Of a DNA stretch of 64,000 bases, positions 7,297-18,365 are shown in pieces (positions within the stretch are counted from its first letter, which is position 1; the number at the start of each line of letters is the position of its first letter). The stretch spans positions 4,030,001 through 4,094,000 of the forward strand of contig JAIUCV010000083.1 in assembly GCA_026724425.1 (NCBI GenBank), written 5' to 3'. Position numbers and translations under genes: made by a program. This stretch comes from Erythrophleum ivorense. Lineage: Eukaryota; Streptophyta; Magnoliopsida; Fabales; Fabaceae. Below the pieces are notes generated by a model that worked only from the letters and a program-made list of their open reading frames with translations, was not told the origin of the DNA and searched no databases.

Positions 7297-10200
7297 ATGC
7301 AAACGAGATCTAAGGGCAGTGGCAACTTGATACACTACTTGGACGACATCAACCGACTGAACAGATCATCACGGGTTCCGGTTGAGCAAATCAGAGAGGA
7401 CAATCAGGGACACCAGGTCCGGGAAGAGAATCAGGCACCGCCGACAGAGGATACTCAGTGTGTCGACAACATGGCTGAACCTCAGCGTGCTGCAAGGCCT
7501 ATTGGAGCTGGTGATGCTCCGAACACGCATACTCAGAGACAAGGGATCGTACCCCCAGCTGTCCAAAACAATAACTTTGAGATCAAGCTGGGTATGATCA
7601 ACCTCGTGCAGAACAAGATGTTCCACGGATTGCCTTGTGAGGATCCGATCGATCACCTGGACGAGTTCGACCGTTTGTGTAATCTCACTAAGGTGAATGG
7701 CGTTTCGGAAGACGCCATCAAGCTGCGTTTGTTCCCGCTTACTCTTGGAGAGAAAGCCCACCAGTGGGAGAAAAACCTGCCGCATAACTCGATCACCACA
7801 TGGAACGAATGCAAGAAGGCATTCCTTGCAAAGTTCTTTTCCACCGGACGCACCGCAAAGCTTCGCACAGAGATCTCTGGGTTCCATCAGAAGAATGGAG
7901 AGACATTTTCTGAGGCTTGGGAACGCTTCAAATGTTACACAAGTCAGTGCCCACACCACGGCTTTAGTAACGAATCCCTCTTGAGCACTATGTATAGAGG
8001 TGTCCTCCCGAGGTACAGACAGATGCTCGACACTGCGAGCAACGGAGACTTCCTTAACCAAGACGTTGAGGACGGCTGGCAGCTTGTGGAGAACATAGCT
8101 CGCTCGGATAGCAACAACAACGAGGAGTATGACCGCACGAACCGCAGCTCTGTCGAGTCTGATGATAAATTGAAGAAGGAGGTGAAGGGCCTGAATGAAA
8201 AGTTGGATAAGCTACTTCAAGCTCAGTCCACGATGAAGCACGTCCATTTTGTTTCTGAGGACGAGTATGTGCCGGTTCAGGAAGGGGAGATTGATCAGCA
8301 GGTTGAGGAAGTAAGTTATGTACAGAACAACCAGGGTGGCTACAACAAAGGCTATTACCCGTACAAAGCCAACCCGAATCTGTCTTACCGAAGTACGAAT
8401 GTCGCCAATCCCCAAGATCAGGTCTATCCTCCGCAAGCACCGCAGAGTCAGTCTACGCAGCAGCAGGCCCAACCACAGCAGCAGCAAGTGTTCGTTCCGC
8501 GAGGGCAGTTTGTGAGCCAACAGGGCGGGTATCCACCTAGACAGCATCAGGGAGCACCACCAGGGTTTGCTCCTCCGCAGGTACAGGCGCCACAGCCTCA
8601 GGAACCAGACATGAAAGCAATGCTACAGCAGCTTCTACAGGGACAGGCGAATGGAGCCATGGAAATGAGTAAGAAAATGGCTGACATGAATAACAAGTTT
8701 GAGACTTTGAACACTAGGATTCAGGTTCTCGAGAGCAATGTCGCATCTAGCTCCTCTGCAACACCAGGACAGCTCCCTGGAAAAGCTGTACAAAACCCTA
8801 AGGAGTATGCCCATGCTATCACCTTAAGGAGTGGGAAAGAGCTACCAGGACGGTCCAGGGACCAGAAAGTCAATGGGGACATTGAGGATCAAGAAGGGGA
8901 GGATTATATTGAAGATTTGACTCAGGAAAATCACCCCGAAGTCGAGCTCGATGTGCAGACTCGACCAGTTGATCGAGTTAGTCCACCAAGTCTGAAAAAA
9001 CCAGTTGAACCCAAACAGAAAGAGACACTATTTGTCCCACGCCCTTACAAACCGCCGCTTCCTTTCCCAGGCAGGTTCAAGAAGCAGCTGGTTGAGAAAT
9101 ATAAGGCCATATTCGACAAGCAAATGAAAGAGATAGAGGTGCGAATGCCTATCATTGATGCTTTCATGTTAGTGCCTCCCTACCAGAAATTTCTGAAGGA
9201 TGCGGTAATGGAACGAACGAAGGAGCTACAAGGGATGGTGGTCTTGTCGCATGAGTGTAGTGCTATTATTCAGAGAAAGGTGATACAAAAGAAGCTTGGA
9301 GATCCTGGTAGTTTCACCCTACCATGTTCATTGGGACCCCTGGCTTTTAACAACTGCTTGTGTGATCTGGGAGCGTCAGTCAGTCTTATGCCGCTTTCTG
9401 TTGCTAAGAGTCTGGGATTTGATAAGTTCAAGCCGTGTAAAATCTCTCTGGTTCTAGCAGACAGATCGGTGAGGTTACCGACTGGGCTGTTAGAAGACTT
9501 ACCTATCAGGATAGGCAATGTAGAAGTACCGACAGACTTCATAGTGCTCGAGATGGACGAAGAACCGAAAGACCCGTTGATTCTGGGAAGACCGTTCTTA
9601 GCCACGGCTGGTGCGGTGATTGATGTCAGAAAGGGGAAGATCGACCTGAATCTGGGTAAGGACTTCAAGATGAAATTCGACATTAAAGATGCCATGAGGA
9701 AGCCTACAATTGAGGGTCAGATCTTTTATATCGAAGAGATGGATCAACTTGCTGATGAGCTGCTGGAAGAGTTATCTCTTAAAGATCACCTTCAGATCAC
9801 CTTGACAAAGACTGGGGAATCTGGGTTTCTGAACGAAGAAAGTCTGAGCTATGAGAAAATGTTAGACTCACATATGGCAGCTGTGGTGTCAGAACCCTTT
9901 GAAGAATTGAGTTGGTCAGGGTCAGAGGTTAAGGAAGTAAGCAACGCAGTTTCAGGCGAGGTCAACATGACTGACTCGACGGCAGACTCGACGTGCATCC
10001 CGAGTTCAGCAACACTTCGGCCAGGCAATGCAGACTCGATCAGGAGACTAGACAAAGCTATCAAGTTGAGCAGTGAAGAGCCTGAAGATTGGTCTGAGCT
10101 AAAGGCACCAAAGGTGGACCTTAAACCATTGCCACAGGGACTCGAGTATGCATTTCTTGGTCCCAATTCCACGTATCCTGTCATAGTAAATGCATCACTT

Positions 10201-13068
10201 AGCCCTGATCAATTGCATTCTCTTTTGACTGAATTGAAAAAGTTTAGAAAGGCTATAGGATATTCCCTTGATGACATTACAGGAATTTCACCTGATCTGT
10301 GCATGCATCGCATTCATTTAGATGATGAGACTAAGTCTAGCATTGAACCTCAGAGAAGGCTTAACCCCAATCTGAAGGAAGTAGTGAAGAAGGAGATACT
10401 TAAGTTGCTAGATGCTGGGATTATTTACCCTATTAGTGACAGCACTTGGATATCTCCTGTTCATTGCGTCCCAAAGAAAGGTGGAATGACTGTTGTTAGA
10501 AATGATAAAGATGAGCTCATCCCCACTAGAACTATTACAGGACATAGGATGTGCATAGACTATAGGAAGTTAAATGCAGCATCCCGCAAAGACCATTTTC
10601 CGCTTCCTTTTATTGACCAAATGCTAGAACGTCTTGCAAACCATCCTTATTATTGTTTTCTAGATGGATATAGTGGGTTTTTCCAGATCCCCATTCACCC
10701 TAATGATCAGGAAAAAACGACCTTTACTTGCCCTTACGGCACGTTTGCATATAGGCGCATGCCATTTGGTCTCTGTAACGCACCTGCTACGTTCCAGCGT
10801 TGTATGACGTCAATTTTTTCAGATCTAATAGAGGAAATGGTGGAGGTGTTCATGGACGACTTTAGCGTCTATGGCTCCACTTTTTCCTCATGTTTGCTCA
10901 ATCTGTGCAGGGTGCTAAAGCGTTGCGAAGAGACGAACCTCGTCTTGAATTGGGAGAAGTGCCACTTCCTGGTCCAGGAAGGCATCGTGTTAGGTCATAA
11001 GATTTCCGAGAAGGGGATAGAAGTTGATAAAGCCAAGATAGATGTGATGCTGCAGCTACAGCCCCCGAAGACTGTGAAGGACATTAGAAGTTTTCTGGGT
11101 CACGCAGGTTTCTACAGGAGGTTCATTAAAGACTTCTCCAAGCTGGCTAGGCCATTGACGAGGTTGCTCTGCAAGGAAACGGAATTTGCGTTTGATGACG
11201 AGTGCTTGAAGGCGTTCGACCTGATCAAGGCAGCTCTGGTTTCTGCCCCGATAGTACAGCCTCCAAACTGGGACCATCCGTTCGAGATCATGTGCGATGC
11301 AAGTAACTTCGCTGTAGGTGCTGTTCTGGGTCAGAGGATAGATAAGAAGCTTCACGTGATCTACTACGCCAGTCGCACCATGGATGATGCTCAAAGCCGA
11401 TACGCCACAACGGAAAAGGAATTACTTGCCGTGGTTTTCGCCTTTGAAAAGTTCAGAAGTTATTTGGTGGGTTCGAAGGTCACTGTATACACTGATCATG
11501 CAGCTCTTAGGCACATCCTTGCAAAGAAAGACACCAAGCCCAGATTACTCAGATGGATTTTGCTGCTTCAGGAGTTTGATATGGAGATTGTTGATAAGCC
11601 CGGGATCGAGAATGGAGTGGCAGATCACTTGTCCAGGATGAGGGTTGAGGATGCAATACCAATAAACGATTCAATGCCAGAGGAACAGCTTATGGCAATT
11701 GAGGTTCTACACAGAGGCTACGAAGCCAAGGTCAAACTCGATGAAGTCAGCACCCTGCAAGATGAGAATCTGCCCTGGTACACAGATATGGTGAATTACT
11801 TAGTATGTGGAGATGTGCCAAAGGACCTGGATCCTTACAAGAAGAAGAAACTCTTCAGGGAAGCTTCACACTACTTCTGGGATGAACCTTACCTATACAA
11901 GAGAGGTTCTGACGGCCTTTTCAGGAGATGCATAGCTGAACAGGAGGTCAATGGAGTTCTTGAGCATTGCCATGGTTCTGCTTACGGGGGACACTTTGCA
12001 ACCTTCAAAACAGTTCAGAAGATACTTCAGGCAGGTTTATGGTGGCCAAGCATCTTCAAGGACGCTCAATCTTTCATATCTAAGTGCGATCCATGCCAAA
12101 GAGCTGGGAATATCAGCAAGAGAAATGAAATGCCTCAGAATCCCATCTTAGAGGTTGAGGTTTTTGATGTCTGGGGTATTGATTTTATGGGACCCTTCAA
12201 CCCAGCTTCTCATGGAAACAGTTATATCTTGGTAGCTGTTGATTATGTTTCAAAATGGGTAGAAGCTATAGCGTGCGTCACCAACGACCACAAGCCTGTG
12301 ATCAAGCTTTTCAAAAACATCATTTTTCCCAGATTTGGAGTGCCAAGAGTGGTAATAAGTGATGGGGGATCCCACTTTATCAATAAGGTGTTTGAGAGTC
12401 TTCTCAAGAAACATGGTGTTAAACACAAAGTAGCCACACCTTATCACCCACAAACTAGTGGACAGGTTGAAGTATCCAACAAGCAGATAAAGGCCATTTT
12501 GAACAAGGTTGTGGGGATATCAAGGAGAGACTGGGCAGTTAAGTTAGATGAAACTCTCTGGGCTTACAGGACCGCCTTCAAGACTCCTATAGGAAGGACA
12601 CCTTTCCAGCTGCTTTACGGGAAAGCTTGCCATCTGCCGGTGGAAATTGAGTACAAGGCAGTTTGGGCCACTAAGCTTCTGAACTTTGATCTGAAGTCAG
12701 CACAGGAGAAAAGGGTAACCGACTTGCACGAGTTAGAAGAGATCAGACTTGATGCTTTTGAGAACTCAAGGATCTATAAGGAGAGAACAAAAGCCTTTCA
12801 TGATAAGACGATCCTACGAAAGGAACTCAAATCCGGTGATGACGTGTTACTCTTCAACTCAAGGCTGAAGTTATTCCCAGGGAAGCTGAAATCAAGATGG
12901 TCAGGACCTTTCAAGATAAAGGAAGTTTTGCCCTATGGAGCTGTAACGTTAGTCAGAAACGATGGGGTTGAATTCACTGTGAATGGTCAGAGGGTCAAAC
13001 GCTACATGGCTGATCAGACCATACCAGAGGGGGTATCAATTCCTCTCTATGAACCTCCCCAAACCTGA
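7297..13068 (+). CDS. Gag-Pol polyprotein of element 2 (Gag-PR-RT-RNase H-IN)
   Basis: A 1,923-residue polyprotein in one open frame with no frameshift between gag and pol. It provides particle protein, protease, reverse transcriptase, RNase H and integrase for cytoplasmic reverse transcription and nuclear integration. Domains: Gag about 130-260, no CCHC knuckle seen; Gln/Pro-rich linker about 350-430; retropepsin with D690-L-G-A, the Athila form of the usual D-S/T-G, and ILGRPFL near 761; RT about 1015-1195 with catalytic D1123 (LDGYSG) and F1185-M-D-D in place of YxDD; RNase H about 1329-1445 with D1334, E1375, D1400 and D1443; integrase zinc finger H1559-x6-H1566 and C1597-x2-C1600; integrase core D1629, D1689, 35 residues, E1725; C-terminal W-S-G-P-F near 1868-1872 and no chromodomain. 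All key catalytic residues are present, so the product looks functional. The start is the first ATG after an in-frame stop; TGA ends it at 13066-13068. Confidence 0.96.
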   Translation: MQTRSKGSGNLIHYLDDINRLNRSSRVPVEQIREDNQGHQVREENQAPPTEDTQCVDNMAEPQRAARPIGAGDAPNTHTQRQGIVPPAVQNNNFEIKLGMINLVQNKMFHGLPCEDPIDHLDEFDRLCNLTKVNGVSEDAIKLRLFPLTLGEKAHQWEKNLPHNSITTWNECKKAFLAKFFSTGRTAKLRTEISGFHQKNGETFSEAWERFKCYTSQCPHHGFSNESLLSTMYRGVLPRYRQMLDTASNGDFLNQDVEDGWQLVENIARSDSNNNEEYDRTNRSSVESDDKLKKEVKGLNEKLDKLLQAQSTMKHVHFVSEDEYVPVQEGEIDQQVEEVSYVQNNQGGYNKGYYPYKANPNLSYRSTNVANPQDQVYPPQAPQSQSTQQQAQPQQQQVFVPRGQFVSQQGGYPPRQHQGAPPGFAPPQVQAPQPQEPDMKAMLQQLLQGQANGAMEMSKKMADMNNKFETLNTRIQVLESNVASSSSATPGQLPGKAVQNPKEYAHAITLRSGKELPGRSRDQKVNGDIEDQEGEDYIEDLTQENHPEVELDVQTRPVDRVSPPSLKKPVEPKQKETLFVPRPYKPPLPFPGRFKKQLVEKYKAIFDKQMKEIEVRMPIIDAFMLVPPYQKFLKDAVMERTKELQGMVVLSHECSAIIQRKVIQKKLGDPGSFTLPCSLGPLAFNNCLCDLGASVSLMPLSVAKSLGFDKFKPCKISLVLADRSVRLPTGLLEDLPIRIGNVEVPTDFIVLEMDEEPKDPLILGRPFLATAGAVIDVRKGKIDLNLGKDFKMKFDIKDAMRKPTIEGQIFYIEEMDQLADELLEELSLKDHLQITLTKTGESGFLNEESLSYEKMLDSHMAAVVSEPFEELSWSGSEVKEVSNAVSGEVNMTDSTADSTCIPSSATLRPGNADSIRRLDKAIKLSSEEPEDWSELKAPKVDLKPLPQGLEYAFLGPNSTYPVIVNASLSPDQLHSLLTELKKFRKAIGYSLDDITGISPDLCMHRIHLDDETKSSIEPQRRLNPNLKEVVKKEILKLLDAGIIYPISDSTWISPVHCVPKKGGMTVVRNDKDELIPTRTITGHRMCIDYRKLNAASRKDHFPLPFIDQMLERLANHPYYCFLDGYSGFFQIPIHPNDQEKTTFTCPYGTFAYRRMPFGLCNAPATFQRCMTSIFSDLIEEMVEVFMDDFSVYGSTFSSCLLNLCRVLKRCEETNLVLNWEKCHFLVQEGIVLGHKISEKGIEVDKAKIDVMLQLQPPKTVKDIRSFLGHAGFYRRFIKDFSKLARPLTRLLCKETEFAFDDECLKAFDLIKAALVSAPIVQPPNWDHPFEIMCDASNFAVGAVLGQRIDKKLHVIYYASRTMDDAQSRYATTEKELLAVVFAFEKFRSYLVGSKVTVYTDHAALRHILAKKDTKPRLLRWILLLQEFDMEIVDKPGIENGVADHLSRMRVEDAIPINDSMPEEQLMAIEVLHRGYEAKVKLDEVSTLQDENLPWYTDMVNYLVCGDVPKDLDPYKKKKLFREASHYFWDEPYLYKRGSDGLFRRCIAEQEVNGVLEHCHGSAYGGHFATFKTVQKILQAGLWWPSIFKDAQSFISKCDPCQRAGNISKRNEMPQNPILEVEVFDVWGIDFMGPFNPASHGNSYILVAVDYVSKWVEAIACVTNDHKPVIKLFKNIIFPRFGVPRVVISDGGSHFINKVFESLLKKHGVKHKVATPYHPQTSGQVEVSNKQIKAILNKVVGISRRDWAVKLDETLWAYRTAFKTPIGRTPFQLLYGKACHLPVEIEYKAVWATKLLNFDLKSAQEKRVTDLHELEEIRLDAFENSRIYKERTKAFHDKTILRKELKSGDDVLLFNSRLKLFPGKLKSRWSGPFKIKEVLPYGAVTLVRNDGVEFTVNGQRVKRYMADQTIPEGVSIPLYEPPQT
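8945..8980 (+). repeat. ACTCGA-type module inside gag-pol (linker before the protease)
   Basis: Contains GCAGACTCGACCAG and GATCGAGTTAG, nearly the same module as in the leader at 7255-7283, here translated within the low-complexity Gag-protease linker. Element 1 has a degenerate equivalent near 1100-1130. Confidence 0.6.
9970..10046 (+). repeat. ACTCGA-type module inside gag-pol (linker before RT)
   Basis: Three ACTCGA words (GACTCGACGG, GACTCGACGTGC, GACTCGATCAGG) within about 65 bp of coding sequence between protease and reverse transcriptase, a region with no conserved domain. Confidence 0.55.
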
Positions 13069-13659
13069 ACGGTAAAGCGGTCAAGCTTAGAGACCTTAAA
13101 CAAGCTCGCTTGGGAGGAATTCCCATGTTTATCTTTGTATATACCCTTTCAATTATGCTTTGTTTAGTGTTTATGGTGGCAGGAAAAAGAGTTTGAGCAT
13201 GAAGTGATCAGAAAGCAAAAATTTGGAAGGTGTTTGATCAAACTCGATATGCAGACTCGACATGTCACATCGAGTTTGCACGCCGAGTTAACCAGGTTTC
13301 ATCTGAAATTTAAATTTTGAATTGTGAGTGAGTTTCACTCTCTCTTGAGCGCGTGAGACCTCTAAAAGCCTGCCCCTTTCACCTTTTTACTGTTCCTTGC
13401 TCAGAATCACATCAGTCTTTTGACTCCTCTTTTTCCCTGATAAAATTACAACCACCCATTTTCCTTTATCCCTTTTATCTACTTCTAATTTTCGCTATAC
13501 CCTATTTATTTTTCCCCTTGTTCACATCGAAAAATCATTTTCACTCTCCTCTCCCATTCGATCGCTTTCACTCTCCCTTCTCTCAAAAACAGATCGCCTT
13601 CTTCTTTTCTCTCTTCACTCGATCGATTCAGCTCTTGTCCTTTGCAATTTCGTGATAAC
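13069..13659 (+). other. Spacer between gag-pol and ORF3, with CT-rich leader-like sequence
   Basis: 591 bp without a gene. Bases 13075-13190 resemble the post-ORF sequence of element 1. An ACTCGA module lies at 13239-13290. From about 13326 to 13650 the plus strand is strongly pyrimidine-rich (runs of CTCTC, CTTTT), like the 5' UTR of a plant mRNA, with weak TATA-like words (CTATAC 13495-13500, TATTTAT 13503-13509). This could be the leader of a separate ORF3 transcript (inference). Confidence 0.6.
13239..13290 (+). repeat. ACTCGA-type module in the pol-ORF3 spacer
   Basis: AACTCGATATGCAGACTCGA, then ATCGAGTTTGCACG and CCGAGTTAAC: two forward and two reverse copies of the core word, so the transcript could fold on itself. 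Confidence 0.6.
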
Positions 13660-16141
13660 ATGAACCGTTTTGAGAGATTGTTGACTAGAGCCAAGTAAGA
13701 GCGTTATTTTCAGCCCTAGACTTCGAAATTGTTGAACCTTTAGGTTGAAGTTTTGAGTTTCTCTGGGTCCATTGTGTTTGTTTGCATGTTCAATTGCAAG
13801 ATTGAGTTCATTTGTGCCTTGGTTTTGTTCTGAACTTTCCTATCAATTGCTTCTCATTCGCTTGCACAAGTTGAATTCTGGGTTTTGTTCTAAGTCGGAA
13901 TTATTTTGAGAAGAAACCTCACACTCTATGATTCGATTGCCTGAATTTGAATTGAATTAAAAGCTATCGAGTTTGATGTTAGCTTTCTTTTCCAGCTCGC
14001 ACTTGTTCTAAGTTGCTTGATTGAGTTTCGTTTTCCAAGTCTGTGAAGTCCAAATCGGTGTAGTTACTCTCTGATAGCTTGATAATCGCTTTCTTGGTCT
14101 TAATTGATTGTTGAATGTTTCACTTCCACCTTGCGGTTTCATAGCTCTCTGTTTTTGACTGTCCTTTTTCATTCGGTACCAACTCGATGTGCACACTCGG
14201 TCAACCCACCTCGAGTTAGCTATTCAAGAGCTAAAAGTTTTGTAAACTCGACTTGGCATACCGAGTTTGAACGTCGAGTGTGTGTATAAGCGGCTAATAT
14301 CTATGATTGTTTATCCTTCCAGGTTGCGTAAACCACCGCGCCCTACCACAGAAGAAGTGCGCAAGCGACTTACTCGAGCCATGGATAAGAATAAGAAAGC
14401 GGTAATATCACAGGGAAAGAAACCCGTGGAAACGGATGAAACAGAGAGTGATAGTGAGGAACAGAGCCAGCAGGGCGAAGCTGATCCGTTTGTTGAACAA
14501 GAACAAGGCTCTGAGCAAAAGGAAGCGAACTTTGACAGCGATGACAGCGGTTGTGAAATCGAAGAAGTGAAGCCGGTTAGGAGTTCGAAACGCACCCCTC
14601 CTCTGAGACCCGATTCCGCACAGTTGCTAGAGATTCTAAAGTGGATGAGGTTCACAGGAACAAGGTATCCTCACCAAGACACATTGCGTGAACTAGGGAT
14701 AAAGAGAGATGTTGAATACCTTGCAGAGATGTGCGGTCTTGCCACGATGATGAGCCATCGCTGCGGCGCATTTAAGGAGGAGACTTGTCAGTTCCTATGT
14801 TCGTTGGTTGTACACTTTTATGCTGATGAACCAGAGGTAGAATCAGACGGTGGACTAGGCTATATCACGTTTAGCGTGAACGGAGAAACCCACTCTCTCA
14901 CCACCAATCAGATCGATGTCCTGTTTGGGTTCCCAAGCGGTCAAGGATGTGCAAGAGAGTTTGACCGGTCTGAGCTACTGTCGCTTTGGAGAACCATTGG
15001 CGGCAAGGAAGAGTATGCTTCTGCAAGGTCAAAGAGTGCTCAAATTCGAAGTCCAGTAATCAGATACCTCCATAAGGCCATTGCTCACACCTTCTTTGCC
15101 AGAACGGTCACGGGTAACATCAACGAAGGGGAACTTCAGTTTCTGGATGCGGCAATTGGGAGTGTGACCGATTTCACCAGCGAGGGAGTCCCATTAGCGG
15201 GGGATATTTCTGATACAGGACCGACTATAGCTCTGCTCGACCAATTCCTCTATTACAGAACTTGGGCATCGACTATGTACAAGAAGAGGGTAAAAGGAGA
15301 GCTCAGCATTGGAGGACTAGTGACTCCTATTCTAGTTGCTTGTGGTATTGACTTGATGGGCGAGGAGTATGATCCAAGGTGGATTGACATCCCGTACCTC
15401 ACCAAGACCGGTTTCCTAGACAGGAAGAAGATTGAAGGAAAATTTGCCTACAAGTTCCACCATCCTCTGACTGATACAGAAGTTTTGCTGCCATTACCGT
15501 GTGTAGAGTACACAAACGTGAGGAGAGGGGAGAATGTCAACTTCTGCCCACCACTTGAGATGGTTTATGATACCTCCTATATGCAGAAACCGCAGTGTCA
15601 GCCTGACACTCCTGCTGAAGTCAGCGCCAACAGCTCAGAGGAGTTTGATTTTGAGGACTACGAAGCGCCAAGGCAAGGTGCTTCTGTAAAAGCCGCCCAC
15701 AAGCACATCGGTCTTCTCAAGAAATGGAATAAGTATCAGGGAAAGATCATCAAGTCTTTGAAGAGCACGGTCAGCGAGATGAAGGAACAAATCAAGGAGC
15801 TTCAGCGTAAAGTAAACGGGTCTTCAAGCAAGACTACACGGGAAGTGGGAACAGAGCCTATGGTCATGGAGAGAAGCCGCTCCCTTGTGCTTGAAGCTAG
15901 GCGCCATTTCCCCATTGACCCACCGAGATCGTCTTCATTTGAGCCGAGAGAATTCAAGAGGAGAGCTGTGCGGTTTGCAACGTTGGTTCTGCCAGGCTCG
16001 ACCTCCAGAGAGGAACCTCACATCGAGCCAGACGCTGAAGAAGGAGAAAGCCCAAACAACGAACTCGAGCAGCATTCACTTCCAGCATACACACGTGAGA
16101 GTATGGAGGAGACTGTTGATTCCTTCTTCTCCCATCCTTGA
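13660..16141 (+). CDS. Athila third ORF (env-position protein), likely spliced: 13660-13694 joined to 14323-16141
   Basis: Protein in the place of env, after pol. Its core (about residues 110-405 of the spliced form) resembles the Athila ORF family annotated as Arabidopsis retrotransposon ORF-1 (PF03078-like), whose function is unknown. I see an acidic Ser/Glu-rich stretch at about 40-95 and a likely coiled coil at about 475-510, but no convincing signal peptide or membrane segment, so an envelope function is unsupported. Start choice: exon 1 has an ATG at 13660 and 35 coding bases ending at AA|GTAAGA; unspliced, the frame hits TAA at the donor. The acceptor CTTCCAG|G at 14321/14323 restores the ORF3 frame, and a branch-point word CTAAT lies 25 nt upstream of it. 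The joined product would be 617 residues, stop TGA 16139-16141. The alternative is an unspliced ORF from the ATG at 14267 (624 residues), whose first residues would come from intron-like, ACTCGA-module sequence. The reading frame itself is certain; the splice model is inference. Confidence 0.78.
13695..14322 (+). other. Predicted 628-nt intron in ORF3
   Basis: Begins GTAAGA, ends TTATCCTTCCAG, is T-rich throughout as plant introns are, and has CTAAT at 14294-14298 as branch site. It contains two ACTCGA modules (14178-14220 and 14243-14281). A second acceptor-like site (CTTTCTTTTCCAG) lies near 13985-13997. Confidence 0.65.
14178..14281 (+). repeat. Two ACTCGA-type modules in the predicted intron
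   Basis: First copy: ACTCGATGTGCACACTCGG then CACCTCGAGTTAG, close to the U3 form found at 5946-5967. Second copy: AAACTCGACTTGG, then CCGAGTTTG and CGTCGAGTGTG. They alternate forward and reverse core words. Confidence 0.6.
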
Positions 16142-17768
16142 GGTAACAACTCCATCTTCATTGTATATACCATTTCATTTGTTTTTTTTATTGGTTTTTG
16201 ATTCTTGAACCCTTCTCCTTTCTTTTGTTACACAAGGGACTGTGTAATTCAAGTTTGGGGGAGGGGTTGAGATGTATTTGACCTTGTGTTCTGTTTTCTT
16301 ATCTCAAATTTTTGCATCATGTAAGGCATAGAAAAACACATAAAAATTTGAAAATTTTTCGAAAAATCCAAAAATATTCATGTAGTTGCATTCATATTTG
16401 TTAGATTAAGTTTCCATTGCATCACATAGATTCATAATCATGCTGCATTGTTGATACAGCCTTGTAAAATAACAGTCTCATGCGATATGATTTGTGCCTT
16501 GGTTTCTGGTTCTCTGATGCATTAGGGTGAGAATGAAGCATTTAAAACGAACCGTGTTTAACTTGATCACATCATGACATGCACATCTCACTTGATCACT
16601 GCTGCGAATTGAGGCTTATCCCTGTTTATCTGAACCTTAATCTTAACTTTTAAATATCATTGCATGCATTGAAAGCAACTCATGGATAGCATACATATCT
16701 GGACAATCTTTTCCCATTTGTTTATCCTCTTGTTTGTCCAGGTAATTTTCTTTCCCGCACCCTGAACACTTTAGCCTTTTCATTCAAACCCCCATTACTC
16801 TTGCGTGTGCTTGTGAGGCCTTATTTCGATTATGCTTAGCAGAACGTGTTGAGTTTAAACCGGCAAGAGTAGGATGTCTAGGTATCTAGTTCGTTTCTGG
16901 GTTTGTTTTCAGGCTAAGTTTGGGGGTGATATCTTGAGCGCTATGGTTTCATTTTCAGAAAGTGGGAAAAGAAAGTTGTTTTGATTAAGGCCAGGGAGTT
17001 GTTTTGTGTTTCAAAAGGGTCTAGTAAAGGTTTGGGAATAGTTTTAAGAAAGAAAAGAAAAAGGGGGTTCTAAGTTAAAAGAAAAGAAGGCAATTGTCTC
17101 AGCTGTTTAAAAGAAAGAAAGGAGTTCCCTAAGTGTTAGGTTTCCCAAACCGCTAGATGTTACCATAAGATCACCTCTCTCTTGGCTAGTTCACAAAAGA
17201 AAAAGAAGAAAAGAGCAAGTGCTCCTCTGAGTCTAAAGGCGCAAAGCCTATTTGGTAGTTAGGAGTCGTTCTTGGTTTTTCTGGGGTTCGGGTACTGACG
17301 CTATCGAGTCAGAGCTAGGTAGTTAGAGGTTCTGCTCTTGCATCCTCCTGGGTTATAACTCTTAGCCTTCTGCCAAAGCATAGTCATTTTCTTGAGAGAT
17401 CCCTGCTCTTTAAACCGTTTTATGACTTTAAGAAACCTTCTTCTTCTCTTGGCCTTTACCTTGAACCAAATGAGTTGCTAATTTGCATGTTTATGATTCA
17501 TTGTTCACCATAATAAATGTTAAAGGGATTTTGCTGATAAGAATGCATTGTTTGAGTGACTGTGAAGTTGGATTGATCTTGTTAAGCTTGGTTACGAATT
17601 TCAGGAAGTAGCTCTCACCTTGATGCATTTTAGAACCGTAAACTTGGACATATATCAAATCATTTTTGCTTGTTGTTTTTGGCTGTATCAGCTCGTTTTC
17701 AAACCTCATCCCTTTCTTTATTCTTGTTTGTTTGCTTGAGGGCAAGCAAAAGATAAGTTTGGGGGTGT
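16142..17768 (+). other. Non-coding 3' region of element 2
   Basis: About 1.6 kb, colinear with 2610-4241 of element 1 and without a credible gene. It contains AAGTTTGGGGG at 16251-16261 and 16916-16926 as well as the terminal PPT, and a purine-rich stretch around 16960-17230. The conservation between two elements with different coding content suggests selected RNA-level functions (inference). Confidence 0.8.
17755..17768 (+). other. Polypurine tract of element 2 plus TGT spacer
   Basis: AAGTTTGGGGG (17755-17765) then TGT, then LTR3 at 17769. It primes plus-strand DNA. The 3-nt spacer mirrors the ATT spacer between LTR2 and the primer site. Confidence 0.88.
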
Positions 17769-18188
17769 TGATGTACATATATTTCAACCTGTTTTAGCAT
17801 CATTTATCCATCGCTTTCGTGCATTTATCACATCATTCCACTACCATTTACATCCATATGCATCCACTTCTCTTAGATGATAGTTTGCATAAGCATTTGC
17901 ATCAATCCTTGCATTATTTGCCATTTCAGGTACTTTTGGAGCAGATGGAGTGTTGGCCAAGGAATGGGATGAAGTGAAGCTCAAGGAAGGAGATGGAGTG
18001 ATGGCCAAGAAAGAAGTAGAAGCAAACTCGACCTACGGACTCGATCAACCACCTCGAGTTGGTGCCAAAGGTGGCGCCTTTACACGGACTCGACGAGTAC
18101 ATCGAGTCGGTGGTCGAGTTGGTGCCAAAGGTGGCACCTTTACGCAGACTCGACCAGATCACATGAAGTTGGCACCTCGAGTCTGCAG

Positions 18189-18230
18189 CACGTGTTATTT
18201 TTACTTTTTTTTCTAAAACCTAGTATAAAA
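18189..18230 (+). promoter_or_regulatory. LTR3 core promoter: G-box and TATA box
   Basis: CACGTG at 18189-18194 and TATAAAA at 18224-18230. Because this LTR faces the satellite array, read-through from here would transcribe the array on the plus strand (inference). Confidence 0.68.
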
Positions 18231-18359
18231 GGCCAAATGATGTCATTTGTGTCAGACATCTTCTTTTTACTCTGACTAAGTTGAAAATCGCCTCTAGGGT
18301 TCTTATTTTGCATTTTCAGATTGCTTCTTTGTCTTTGAGATTTTGCAACTATTTCCTTC

Positions 18360-18365
18360 AATAAA
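18360..18365 (+). terminator. Polyadenylation signal in LTR3
   Basis: AATAAA, the copy expected to end the element 2 genomic RNA. Confidence 0.55.

Noticed and set aside
7369..8061. 230-codon antisense ORF within gag
   Set aside because: A shadow of the gag reading frame on the opposite strand, with no independent evidence.
13353..13655. 100-codon open frame in the pol-ORF3 spacer
   Set aside because: It is a by-product of the CT-rich composition (Phe/Ser/Leu/Pro-rich), with no domain and no counterpart in element 1.
14267..14322. ORF3 start at the ATG at 14267
   Set aside because: The first residues would be encoded by intron-like sequence overlapping an ACTCGA module. The spliced start at 13660 is better supported, though the unspliced start cannot be excluded.
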